Part shown: piece by piece, positions 1 to 9,589 of the stretch
Layout: each line of letters begins with the position of its first letter
Numbering within the stretch: position 1 is the first letter of the stretch
Source: Klebsormidium nitens
Taxonomy: Eukaryota > Streptophyta > Klebsormidiophyceae > Klebsormidiales > Klebsormidiaceae
Assembly (NCBI GenBank): GCA_000708835.1
Contig: DF237715.1
Span: 1 to 34,813 of the forward strand
Length of the DNA stretch: 34,813 nt
Reading direction: 5' to 3'
Translations under genes and position numbers: made by a program
The notes under the pieces: model-generated
Database searches by the model: none
What the model was told of the DNA's origin: nothing
Seen by the model: only the letters and a program-made list of their open reading frames with translations

Positions 1-272
1 GGTCGGTCACAATAAGATGACATCGAAACCTCTCCTAAACGCTTATTTTCTTGAAACTGCGTGCGGGGGGCCGAAAATTGTTGAGGAATCTCGATTTTTC
101 ACCTTTATTAGTGGTTATAATAAAGCCACGTGTCACTTACGGCCAGTGGCTGCATGCGTTCCTGACTTTAGGTTCAACGGTTGATCGGATCCGAGGCCTG
201 CAATGACAACGAATGCACTAGGGGGCCGCTCTTTATTTCCTGCGCTAAGCATTATCAGTGCATCAGGCTACC

Positions 273-779
273 ATGGACCCGATCAAACGCAGTTTCAGAG
301 TCGTTCAAGCATTTGACGACAAACGTGCTGATGTTCTAGCGCTGCTTGCCGATAGCCGGCTGGAGATTGACGCTGTCAAGGGCCGCCCTTGTCAGGCTGG
401 GGCCCGAGCAGGATCGCAGCTACACCGCACGCAAAGATGCAGAGGCAAGCAGTTGCCATTACCCGTTAGCTTTTGTATCATGATCCAGGAAACGACCCGA
501 GGCTCTGCCAATAAACGGTTTGGATACACCGTTCATATCTCAGCCGTTAAAAAGTGCAATCGCCCGACCGACATGCCCTTCAAGGGTACCTTTCAAAGCA
601 CGGCAACGAAGATGCTGCCGGCCGACTTTGACGCTCTGAAGAAACCCTCGAAACCAAAGGCCGTTCGCAAGCCGTTGAAGAAGCCCCCGGCCCCTTGTAA
701 GAAGACCGCCCCACCGAAAACGAAAACGCAAAGGAAGCCCGCAGCAAAGCAAGCCGAGTTGGACTCCGATTGCGATTAG
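273..779 (+). CDS. Small basic protein with Lys/Pro/Ala-rich tail, function unknown
   Basis: An uninterrupted ORF of 168 codons starts at an ATG in a strong context (ACCATGG) and ends with TAG. The open frame extends 15 nt further upstream, but only to a GTG. The N-terminal third looks like an ordinary globular segment. The last ~55 residues are very rich in lysine, proline and alanine (for example KKPPAPCKKTAPPK) and end in an acidic DSDCD. Such tails occur in linker-histone-like and other DNA-binding or nuclear proteins, but no globular H1 domain is visible, so I give no function. It points toward the 3' end of the minus-strand primase-helicase gene. A TATA-like TTATAATAAAG lies at about 115-125. 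It could also be a chance ORF or one exon of a longer gene. Confidence 0.38.
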   Translation: MDPIKRSFRVVQAFDDKRADVLALLADSRLEIDAVKGRPCQAGARAGSQLHRTQRCRGKQLPLPVSFCIMIQETTRGSANKRFGYTVHISAVKKCNRPTDMPFKGTFQSTATKMLPADFDALKKPSKPKAVRKPLKKPPAPCKKTAPPKTKTQRKPAAKQAELDSDCD

Positions 780-870
780 TTCAACGTGAGGCCTCTTGAA
801 TACCCGAGTTGAAGGACGATAATATTGTCCCACGCGTGTATTTCCTAACGCTGACGTACACAATCATTCA

Positions 871-1104
871 ATGGCACACGTCGTGCATCGTGTTCAAAAC
901 GAGCAAGAGCACGACATGCGGCATCTCGTGGCCGACATTAACGGTCTCAATCTGATTTCGGACGGTGCTGATCAACTAATGAATAGAGGTATGCAGGTTC
1001 GCTTCCCAATTCATTCCGCTAGTTTGAGGAAGGGCATACTAAAGTTTCTAGCACGCGCATTTGATGATGTAGAGTCCAAGATGACCGCGTTGAATTCTCT
1101 GTAA
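871..1104 (+). CDS. Short ORF of unknown function, possibly a first exon
   Basis: An ATG-started frame of 77 codons encodes a mostly helical-looking, mixed-charge peptide with no recognised domain. Its stop codon (TAA) lies inside a good splice donor (CT|GTAAGC), so the ORF may be an exon rather than a complete gene. An acceptor near 1185 (GAGAGCAG) would continue the frame through 1211-1345, antisense to the last exon of the primase-helicase. Composition is unlike the GC-rich exons elsewhere. Support is limited to the open frame and start codon; chance is a real alternative. Confidence 0.25.
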   Translation: MAHVVHRVQNEQEHDMRHLVADINGLNLISDGADQLMNRGMQVRFPIHSASLRKGILKFLARAFDDVESKMTALNSL

Positions 1105-1210
1105 GCTATCTAGATGCGGCAGTGGGAGATAAAGGCGGACACATGGTGCAGCAATGCATGACAATCTTGTATGTAGGAGAGCAGATGCTTGACACGGGCT
1201 TACGGCGCGG

Positions 1211-4200
1211 TTACATTGAGTCCATGTAAGCATTTATTCCGGGACTGGCTAGCAGAGACGGTCGTTCACAATTACCAGGCCTTAAAACACTTTGACTCCT
1301 GCTATCCTTCCTCTCAACGAGGCTGTGTGGGGTTGACGTGTTGAGTCGGAACCCTCGGTAACCTCGGGCTTGATGCCCAGGGACTACAAACCTCAACTCT
1401 GAGGGCTTCTTCGGCCCCTCCAGGCCCTTCTTTCTACAGGCGTCTGCAAACTTGGTGGTGCTCCGGATAATAGGACCCTCCGTATCCCCAAACCTCACAC
1501 CATCGATCAACCTGTCTAAGTTGTTGTAGGCTTCCATCAGGCTATCCGTACTTTCGAAAGCCTTCACGTCCATGGTGCCTTCCCTCTGAAGGAAAGCTGC
1601 AAACGGGTCGTTCTCCTGCTCCCACATCTGCATGTACGCCTTGCTGGCTCCTGGCATATCCAGAAGCCGCCTCCCACTGGCGTACCAGTCCTTCGCACCT
1701 TGTACCAGAAACACCAGCAGCTTCTCGATCTCGGCCTTTAAGGCGTCTTCGAGTTCGGGATCACGCACTCCGTGAAGGGGGTTGTCGGGATTGCAGCCGT
1801 CTTCGTCGGGATAGAAGAATCGCATCGGGAAGACCAGCGTCAACAACCGTCGTTTCAGCGCCGCCGTCCACGTCTTTGCGCGAGGGGGGTAGTTCGAGCA
1901 CAGAATGTGCTGCCAATGAAGGAGGTACACATTATAAAACATACGCAGACATGCAATCTTCTCAATCCGGCCGTGGACGAGCTGTTGTCTGCCAAGAGAA
2001 CATACCAGCTACGGTTTTCTCTTCATAGACAACACAGACGGCCTGGACAACACTTTCGAGAAACCTTCGAACTTCGGATTCGGCCTTATCGATTGCGCCC
2101 AAGCCGTGGACAGATGTGCTGTCCACCAAGAGAAAAAACCAGCTACGGATCTCTCTTCATAGACAACACAGACGGCTCAGACAACACTTTCGAGAAGCCT
2201 TTGAAATCCCTATTCGACCTAATCGGGTTTGCCCAAACCGCCGTGGACGGATGTGATGTCCACCAAGAGGAAAAACCAGCTACGGATCTGACTTCGTAGA
2301 CAACACAGACGGCTTAGACAACGCATTCGAGAAGCCTTCGAATTTCGGATTCGGCATGATCACTCACCAGGTGGGTCGTTTGATACGTGACGTAATCTGC
2401 ATACAACGCCCTGCTCGTGATTGTCGTCTCTCCTGTCAGGCGCTTCAAATCAGACTCCGAGATTTCGTCCGTCTCACCCGTCTCTAAGCACACCGCTATC
2501 CGGGTGTCTCGCAAACCTGGCAGATGCAAGTGATCATATCAGGCCTGTAAGCAGACATCAGCAGTGGGGTTCACTGAGCATATTCAGGGGGCCGACGTCC
2601 GGATCGCAACAAGCCCCATGCGCAGGGACAGCCTGGCATGCTTTGGGCAACTAAGCGACACGTGGCTGGACAAGAGCTTGCATTTTCTCTTTCTTTCATT
2701 TGACTTGAAAGTAACAATCCTATCATGAGATGATACGTCAAAGAGGTATCTTCTCTGTACAGTGCAGAGAATGCGTCATGTACACGTGGCTTTACTTACG
2801 TGCTTCATCCGGATTTGCAGCACCCTTCCCAAGCGGCCGTTGGCCCTTAGACGTCAAGAGCATGTCCTTGGAGACATCCTTGTAGAACTGTCCAAGGAGA
2901 TGCTTCACAAGACCCAAGAGGAGGCTCTTTCCCGCCGATCCCTCTCCAATCATGATCAGCATGACCTGGTTGGATGTGTGCCCTGTGATGCCGTATCCCA
3001 GGATCCGCTGGAGGTAAGCGAGCGCCTCCGGGGTGTGCGTGATCTGGCTCAGGAACTTGCCCGTCTTGCCCATCGGCATGGCAAGCCCCGTCGAAGGCCA
3101 CGTAATAGGAAGCTGGAAGGACCACATATACTGCAAAACGACAATCCGCTTTCAATCCCATGCTAAGTCCTATGGTTTGGGTTCGCTGCACAAGGAGCAC
3201 ACATTCTTCGCATGAGGCGCACTTAGCAAGCTCAGGTTGCCAGGGTCAAGCTCGATCTTGCACAAACCTCAGATGCGGCCAAGTGTGCTTTGAAATCGAA
3301 ACCAAAAGCCTCTCAAATATGGAATCGGCCGTATCAATTGTGGCTGACGAGCGTGGACAGCGGTGCTGTCCGTCAAAAGCGAAACCAATCTACGAATCTC
3401 CTCTCATAGACAACACAGACAGCTTGAACAGCCCTTGCAGAAGCTACACAAATCTGGGTTCGGCCCTGTCAATTGTGGCTGGTCAACGAGCGTGGACAGA
3501 TGCGCTTTCCATCAAGAGCGACATCAATCTACGAATCTCCTCTCATAGACAACACAGACAACTTTGACAGCACTTGCAAAAGCCTCTCGACCTCACCTTA
3601 GGATGATGGGCAACCAGGGTCCCCGTCTGCAGCAGGATGACACCGTTCTGGACAGGCAGCGCATCCTTGTCCTTGTTCAGGGCGTCCTCGAATCCCGGCT
3701 CGAGGCAGTAGCCCTTCAAGGTCGTCATGATCTGGCTCATCTTTGCGTTAAAGTTGAAGTTGACGAGCTTCTCCTCCTGCCCCTTCTGTTGAGGACGATC
3801 CCCCCCGTCTTCTTCCTTTGACTCGCCCTCTTCCTGATCAAGCTCGGCCGCGGTCTCCTTTCTATATGCGGCGCTAACCTTGTTGAGCTCCCCACGGCAG
3901 ACCTTGCTCGCAAGACGCCCGCCCACGTCCACTACCCACATCGACCCGTTCCAATAGTACCACTTTTCATTGCAGAACACGAGCTTGTGGCCCGTGTACG
4001 TCTGCAGGCGGTCGATGATCTGCGCACCTCCCTCGTCCCCTGGAGAGGGTTTGAAATCTAATGTCAAGTGCAGCATTCGTTGTCTCATGCATTGAATCAC
4101 TAAATCGAGCAATATCACCAGGACAGACCATCAGCGATACACATGGAAGAATCTCTTCTCGAGGGCAACTCCAGACATCCATCTCTTCTACGTTGTCAAC

Positions 4201-5490
4201 AGGTGAGCATCGGGGTTACCTGGACGCGGTACTGTTTGAGAAGTGTTCGGGACCGAGAGGGCCGCGAGGTTTTATATAACCTCTCAAACTCGAGCAGCGT
4301 TTGCAGATTGTTGTGATGCGTACCTGCCACGACCGAAAGGTTATTCCGCAGGAAGGAGAAGGGGAGCAGCTGCCGGTCCTCGTAAAGACGATCGCGGTCG
4401 TTGTTCAGGGGCATGGCGTCTGAGAAGGCCGCCGCAACCGGAAATGTGAGACGCCCGAGTTTCCTGTTGCGGCGCCCTTCCGCGCCGGTCTTGCAGCGCT
4501 CGCTATGGCAAATGTAGGTGATTTCCGTCCCCCTTCTCAGAAGACCGAAGTTGTTGCTGCTGTGCGGCTGCCCCCCTTGCTCTGCGTACGGGCATGGCCG
4601 ACCCCCTGCATCGTTGCGCCAGTGGTACATCACTGCGTCCGGGCCCGCCACCGTGTTGGCCTCCGCCTTTGAGAAGACGGACGAAGTGTCGCCGGAACTG
4701 TTGAGCATGCCTCGCATGACTTCGACCACCTTCCGCTGCAGGTCGGTGTCCCAGAGGTCTGGCGCGCGCGACGCAACGGGCGGCTCGTATCTCACACTGG
4801 GACCCGCGTCCTTCCCTGTGTCAGACAATGGCCCTTTCCGCCGGCCCCCACACCCCCCGCCCCTCACCGACTCTCGCTCGTTCAGGATCTTGATCAGCCA
4901 ATCTGGAAGGGGGGACAAGTCGTCCGTGGAGGGGAGCTCGGTCGCACCAACGACAGTGTAGCGCGCCATCTCCCCGGCCCGCTCATAGGAGGACGGCGGG
5001 CACGCGATCATGCCGCCCGAGCTCACGCCCCTCATGTCGACCCCCACCTTCTTCATCAACTCCTTTCCCGATACCGGATCCAGGACCTTCAGTTCGAGCT
5101 TCGCAAAGTGCGTCGGGGTGTCTGCGCCCAACCCCGCATCCACACTCTTCCAGTGGGAGAAATAGACGTGCACACCCCCGCTGCCAGTGCGCACTCGAGG
5201 AGTGACGAACGGGCCGTGCTCTCTCTCCCACTCCGCTAGCTGGTCCATGCCCCCATCGCTATGATCAAAGTCCATCACGGCGATGCCGGACGCCGTTGTG
5301 TTGATGAGCAATGTGTTCTGGGTTGATTGGAAGAAGGAGGCGGTCAGGCAATTGGCGCGGGTGGTGGTCTGCCACTTCCTTGGAGGAATCATGCATTTCC
5401 TCCACTTCCCCCTTTCGAACTGGGGTCCCAAACTGTGTCCGCTGTGAACACCACGTAGCCCTTCGCAATCATGGCGCAGGCTGCAGTCTC
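1211..5490 (-). CDS. PrimPol - zinc finger - D5/P4-like SF3 helicase (primase-helicase), five core exons
   Basis: Predicted replicative primase-helicase that would prime and unwind DNA. Phase-consistent exons are 5490-4324, 4039-3597, 3130-2800, 2516-2368 and 1909-1211, with GT-AG introns of 284, 466, 283 and 458 nt; together ~930 residues. Exon 1 has the archaeo-eukaryotic primase motifs: DFD (5264-5272), GGVH (about 5160-5185) and VDMRG (about 5030). A UL52/PrimPol-type zinc finger follows (CPY, then H-S-S-N-N, then CHSERC, about 4490-4590). Exon 3 carries the Walker A GEGSAGKS; exon 4 the Walker B region (RIAVCLETGE) and DLKRLTG; exon 5 a sensor-1 SNYPP and an RR arginine-finger region. 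The order matches D5-like primase-helicases of large DNA viruses and P4-type replicons. The first ~30 codons are in a different frame from the rest (see findings). More 5' exons are likely at 5913-8084. Spliceosomal introns argue for long residence in a eukaryotic genome. Confidence 0.85.
1970..2367 (+). repeat. Tandem repeat array, ~136 bp unit, in intron 4 of the primase-helicase
   Basis: About 2.8 copies of a ~134-138 bp unit. The landmark CCAGCTACGG recurs near 2005, 2139 and 2277, and CATAGACAACACAGACGGC follows in the first two copies. Each full unit contains an inverted repeat; the best is GTGGACAG (2106-2113), a 5-nt loop and CTGTCCAC (2119-2126). The array fills most of the intron 1910-2367 and is in plus orientation, antisense to the host gene. 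Confidence 0.9.
3270..3590 (+). repeat. Tandem repeat array, ~138 bp unit, in intron 2 of the primase-helicase
   Basis: Same family as the array at 1970-2367. CAATCTACGAATCTCC recurs at 3386 and 3524, giving a 138-bp period, with a diverged partial unit before it. The hairpin core is GTGGACAG (3353-3360) and CTGTCC (3366-3371). The array stays inside the intron 3131-3596 and stops close to the splice donor at 3596. Confidence 0.9.
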
Positions 5491-5599
5491 CTGCAAGAGT
5501 GACGAGCAAGCCATGAGTGCAGATTCAACAAGACAAGATTTGGCGCCAGATCAAACGCGTGATTTGATTCTTGTGTTGTCTTCAAATTTGGAGCTTATG

Positions 5600-5880
5600 T
5601 TCACAGCAGCGTGGCGGGCCCCTATTCGAAACCATATCAAAAAGGGTGAAAGACTTCCCGACCTGCCGTCCAACTTGTCCAAGCCGTCTACGAAGAGAAA
5701 TCCGTGAATGTAAGCTCCTCTGGATGGACAGAGCCCCTGTCCAGCCGAAATGAGTCACAGCCGCGTTCAAAGACATCCAAAATCAGATCTTCGAGCTACT
5801 TCCAAACTGCCGTCTAAGCCGTCTACGAAGAGCAATCGTTGAATCAAAGTTGCTCTTGGTAGACAGCGCTCCGTCACAGC
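5600..5880 (-). repeat. Two copies of the same repeat family in reverse orientation, upstream of the primase exon
   Basis: The landmark AAGCCGTCTACGAAGAG occurs at about 5682 and 5818, a ~136 bp period. Read on the minus strand it gives CTCTTCGTAGACGGCTT, matching the plus-oriented arrays. The hairpin TGGACAG (5725-5731), a 5-nt loop and CTGTCCA (5737-5743) is perfect over 7 bp. The copies lie in the predicted intron 5491-5912. Confidence 0.82.
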
Positions 5881-5912
5881 CAATATCAAGTAAAGATCCA
5901 CATAAGGCTTAC

Positions 5913-8084
5913 CATCTCGCTCGCTCGAATCTCCCGCTCTTGATCCGCACGGCGATGGTCAGATGGTGTGTTGGCTTGCTGTGCAGGCCGGTCGTCCAAC
6001 ATCTCCCTGTCCGCTGCGGTCTCCTCTACCTCATCGTCAGCACCTTCGCAATCATCCCCCATAGAGGCCGACGATTGGTGCCGCAACGGGCTAATCGGTT
6101 CCTGCAAAGGTTGAGAGCATGAGATTGGCGCGCAAACAAGCGTTGTTGGAGTGACTCTTGGTCCGTTATATATTAACCCAGCACGCGGCGCGTGGCTCTT
6201 GAAAAGGACGTGAAAAACGAGGCCAATTCTTCAAAAAGAAAACGGCTGCAAACATAGTATCTATGTGCGCAGATGCTCCGTACCGAGCGGGGGTGACTGC
6301 TGGCGGATGAGGCTTGCCCGTCTTCAATTTTCAGGTTCGAACTTATGCCGACATGCATCGGCGACGCTATAAGCGGATCTTGCAAGCCATTCGGCAGTCA
6401 CACATCCGACGAATCTAGCGACCGGCAACGTCAGGACCCGCACACGGGGCCCCGGGCAAAATCGAATGCGAGCTTCTACATGGCGTGTGTATATGTGCAT
6501 CCGAGTTGTACACTGCGTGGATCAAATGACGCAAGGTCAGTTCAGCATTCCCAATGCAAATGGTGCTGCAAAAGGTAGGGAAGGGGGGGCGGGCCCAGAT
6601 TGGATCTGATGTGATTAACAAGCCATGTTCGGCCACGAAATTGCTACCCTTAAAGAGTATAATTAATTTGTCCCGACCTACTCAAAGCCTACCGACCGTG
6701 ATTCTGAAGAAAGTCGTTTAGAGGTACATGAAAATTCCTGTACTTCGCCCTCTCTGTTCAAAAGTTTGAGCTTCAGGCTTGGCTCAGGGGCATTCTGCCT
6801 GGTCCAAACATAAATACACCCTTCTGGCGCAGCTCCAAAGTGGGTCCAAACAAGGTTGCAATTCTCACGCCCTCATCATCTGCTGCGCCACCAATGATGG
6901 CCGCGTCCGACCCCTCATGTGCACTCGCTGGCCCTTGCTCGCGCTCCGAACATTTTTCCTCATGTAGCTTGCGTTTCTTGCCCCGTTCAAGACCGGAGGC
7001 GTCTTCAGATTCCATTGGCGCCGCCAATACACCACAACCCTGCGCACATAACAGTGACGTCATGCGTTAATGATCGAGCACTGTCGAACGTAGGCAGATT
7101 ATCGTGGACAGGAAGTCTGTCCATCAAGAGAGACTTCAACCTACGAATTCCTCTACATGGACGGCTTGGACAGCTCAGACAAAATTTCAGAAGCCTCCAA
7201 CGTTTGCAATCTCGCCCCACATACCAACTGCCTCAGACAGGGGTTCTGCCCAAGGAGAGAAGATTCGATCTACAAACCCCTCTACATGGACGGCTCAGAC
7301 GGCTCAGACAAGACTATTAGAACCCCCCAACATTTGAGAGACCGGCCACCATGGCCAAGTGCCGTGGACAAGGTTCTGTCCATCAAGAGGGGTTTCGACT
7401 AAGAATCCCTCTACATGGACAAATTGGGCGGCTTGGACAGCATTCTTAGGAGCCCCAAGAATTCGACACGCCGCCCTGCTACCGCCAACTTGTATCCAGG
7501 AGATACCGATGCATGCTCTTCTAAACCGTCTATAGCTCGCAACAAGAACAAAACTCGTTGCAGGGTCAGTGGCGTGCGCAAGGGCGCTTTTTTAGAAAAG
7601 CGGACTCACCTGTTTACGGCACTCCCTTCCAGCATCATCACGGAGCCGTTTCTGAAATGCTTCAAACGGACTACTGAAGAGAGTTTGCCTCGCGACTTCA
7701 TCTGGTAGGCCCTCCATCTGGAAGAAGAAGAAAAGAGGACTTTTCAAGAGGGAATAACCGACGCTAGCAGTGCTACCAAATGCCAGATGAAACTTGTTCA
7801 CACCAACTTCACAAACCAAGCACAACTTCACACACGAGTGCACACACAACCTTCTGGAAGTTACCCAAGTCCAACAAGCTAAACAGCAGCCATAACAGAA
7901 CGACCACCAGCATCTTCAATGAGCACAGGGCGATGCCACCTACCTGACTTGCGCGTCGGTAAAGTGCCAGTTCTGTAGGCTCAAGTCCAACCTTGATAGC
8001 GTGCTGGTCCACCTGGACACGCCATTCTTCTACACACAATCGTAGAAGAAGGAAGGACGCGTAAGGACGACATCCCACGTGCAA
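5913..8084 (-). CDS. Probable 5' exons of the primase-helicase gene, novel N-terminal region
   Basis: Four candidate minus-strand exons lead into the primase exon in a constant phase 0. One ends at 7944 (AGTCAG|GTAGGT; start uncertain, open from about 8084). The second, 7717-7610 (36 codons), lies between a pyrimidine-rich acceptor (TTCTTCTTCCAG) and the donor CAG|GTGAGT. The third runs from 7039 (acceptor GCGCAG) to about 6790, with an unclear donor. The fourth, 6101-5913 (63 codons), lies between TTTGCAG and ATG|GTAAGC. The encoded segments are a helical Arg/Glu-rich region, a segment with the basic motif GKKRK and a strongly acidic segment (DDEVEETAADRE). I recognise no domain. The basic cluster could serve nuclear import. 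An ATG opens the 7717 exon directly, so translation might instead start there. No firm first exon was found upstream. Confidence 0.5.
7095..7460 (+). repeat. Tandem repeat array, ~129 bp unit, in a 5' intron of the primase-helicase
   Basis: CTCTACATGGAC recurs at about 7151, 7280 and 7409, a 129-bp period. Hairpin cores lie at 7104-7124 (GTGGACAG, 5-nt loop, CTGTCCAT) and 7364-7383. The sequence is clearly of the same family as the arrays at 2.0 and 3.4 kb, in plus orientation. It sits in the predicted intron 7040-7609. Confidence 0.88.
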
Positions 8085-8099
8085 GCCCTAACTTATGCC

Positions 8100-9180
8100 A
8101 ACACGCCTAGCGCTGCCAAGCTGCCCCGCTGAAGTTCTTCCAGCATGAGCAGCTAGTACACTACGACTCACCACAAGCCCAACGCAACCTCAGCGCAAGC
8201 GAAGGCTCAGTACGCGAGGCGTCTGAGCACTAGATCAGAAGATAAACTCAGGAACGAGAAGGAAGTAAGGGAACTCTATCATGCTATCTAGACACCTAGG
8301 CGCTGTGATAACATCTGCTGAGTACTTGATTTTTTCAAAACAATCAGGACCAGGTGGCGCCATGGGCCACAGACCTAACAACCAACCTCAAGCCCCCTCA
8401 AGCAACATCTCATTCAGAAACATGATTACAAGTATGTAGGAGCCCCTTTGCAGTCACCAGCGACTAACGACCGGCCACTTATATCTGTCCAGCTGCACCT
8501 TAGCGACCAGAACAACAAAAACAAACACATGTCTGCGCACGGCCAGGTCTGCCCTGAGCTAGCAACTAAGCTCAGAATCACTAGCAGGACTAATCTAATT
8601 GACGGCAGCTGAGCACTGAGCCAACCTGACATGATAGAATCAAGCTGAAGCAAGAACAGAGCAGGAAACGATAAGATGACGACTCACCCCTGGTTTTAAT
8701 TGCAAAGCGCTGGGGGAATCGAACGCCTGTTCTGTCTCAGCAGGTTGGTCAGGTCGTGATTGTCGCCTGACAGCCTAGACTAGCAGACTAGGCACAGTGT
8801 GATATATGCAGCCCCGTGTGAGCTCACAGGCGGGCAATCGGCGTCACGGTATCCTTGTCGGTGACTTCTCAGCCTACAAACTCCAGCCTGTGGGGAACGC
8901 TCTTCAGCTCTTAGCTCAGATTGAAAGCCTACTTCAACCATACACAACCTGTCTAAACACCTATGCAAACGCTCGAGCTGGGAACCTGGCACCACCCAGG
9001 TGCGGAACACTCAACAAGACGCCGCCCACCTCAGATCATGGTGGTGGTGCTGGTGGTCACTTTACTTGCAAGTTGAACAAAAGGCAGGGCTCTCAGCTTG
9101 CTGATCAGCTACAGCTTACGTGGCGAGGCAGGCGGCAAATTCTGTTTGCAAATTCTTGGCAAAGGTTCCACCCCGTCTGA
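8100..9180. other. Stretch without a supported gene
   Basis: A plus-strand ATG frame at 8806-9180 (124 codons, no known domain) and a minus-strand frame at 8780-9010 overlap each other. Neither has a convincing splice partner or recognisable protein. The minus-strand frame could be a further 5' exon of the primase-helicase gene. Otherwise I see nothing here. Confidence 0.4.
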
Positions 9181-9390
9181 GCTGTCCGGACTGTCTATGA
9201 AGAGGGGCTTGTAAATGATATTTTGTCCCGATGGACAGCGTGCTGTCACCCAGGCAGCCCGGCGTCTGACCGAATTTACTCGAATTTTTCCGGAGGCTCC
9301 AACCCCGGTCCAAGCTGTCTGAGCCGTCTATGACGAGGGGTTCGTGAATGATTTTTTGTCCCCATGGACAGCGTACTGTCCGAGCTCGGA
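9180..9390 (-). repeat. Two repeat-family units in reverse orientation
   Basis: GTCTATGAAGAGGGG (about 9192) and GTCTATGACGAGGGG (about 9324) mark two units ~132 bp apart. Hairpin cores are TGGACAG...CTGTC near 9232-9247 and TGGACAG (9365-9371) with CTGTCC (9376-9381). The orientation is the same as at 5.6-5.9 kb. The array may mark another intron of the same minus-strand gene, but I could not find a matching exon further upstream. Confidence 0.8.
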
Positions 9391-9471
9391 AACGGACGGG
9401 GCGGTTAAGGGGGGGCCTCTGGCACCGAAAATACCGGCGCTGGTGCCCGGTTGGGGACTGGGCTGGGCGTT

Positions 9472-9554
9472 CCGGGCGTGGCGCAGCCGCGGGTCTTGCC
9501 GGCAGAGGGGACACGTGTCGATCTGTGGTTGGGCAATTTTATCCCGTTCATCTC
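9472..9554 (+). repeat. GC-rich dispersed repeat, copy 1
   Basis: This segment matches 24561-24645 with few differences and small gaps. The shared blocks are CCGGGCG, CGCAGCC, GGGACACGT and the nearly continuous TGTGGTTGGGCAATT followed by TATCCCGTTCA and CTC. Both copies are in plus orientation, ~15 kb apart. Confidence 0.75.
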
Positions 9555-9589
9555 GGCGTCTAAACGGAGCTCTCACGACGAATACGCGG

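Noticed and set aside
273-779. Linker histone H1
   Set aside because: Only the Lys/Pro/Ala-rich tail resembles H1; the winged-helix globular domain is not visible.
8690-8740. tRNA T-arm-like GTTCGATTC on the minus strand
   Set aside because: The T-stem does not pair, only four acceptor pairs can be found and no anticodon arm fits, so it is not a tRNA.
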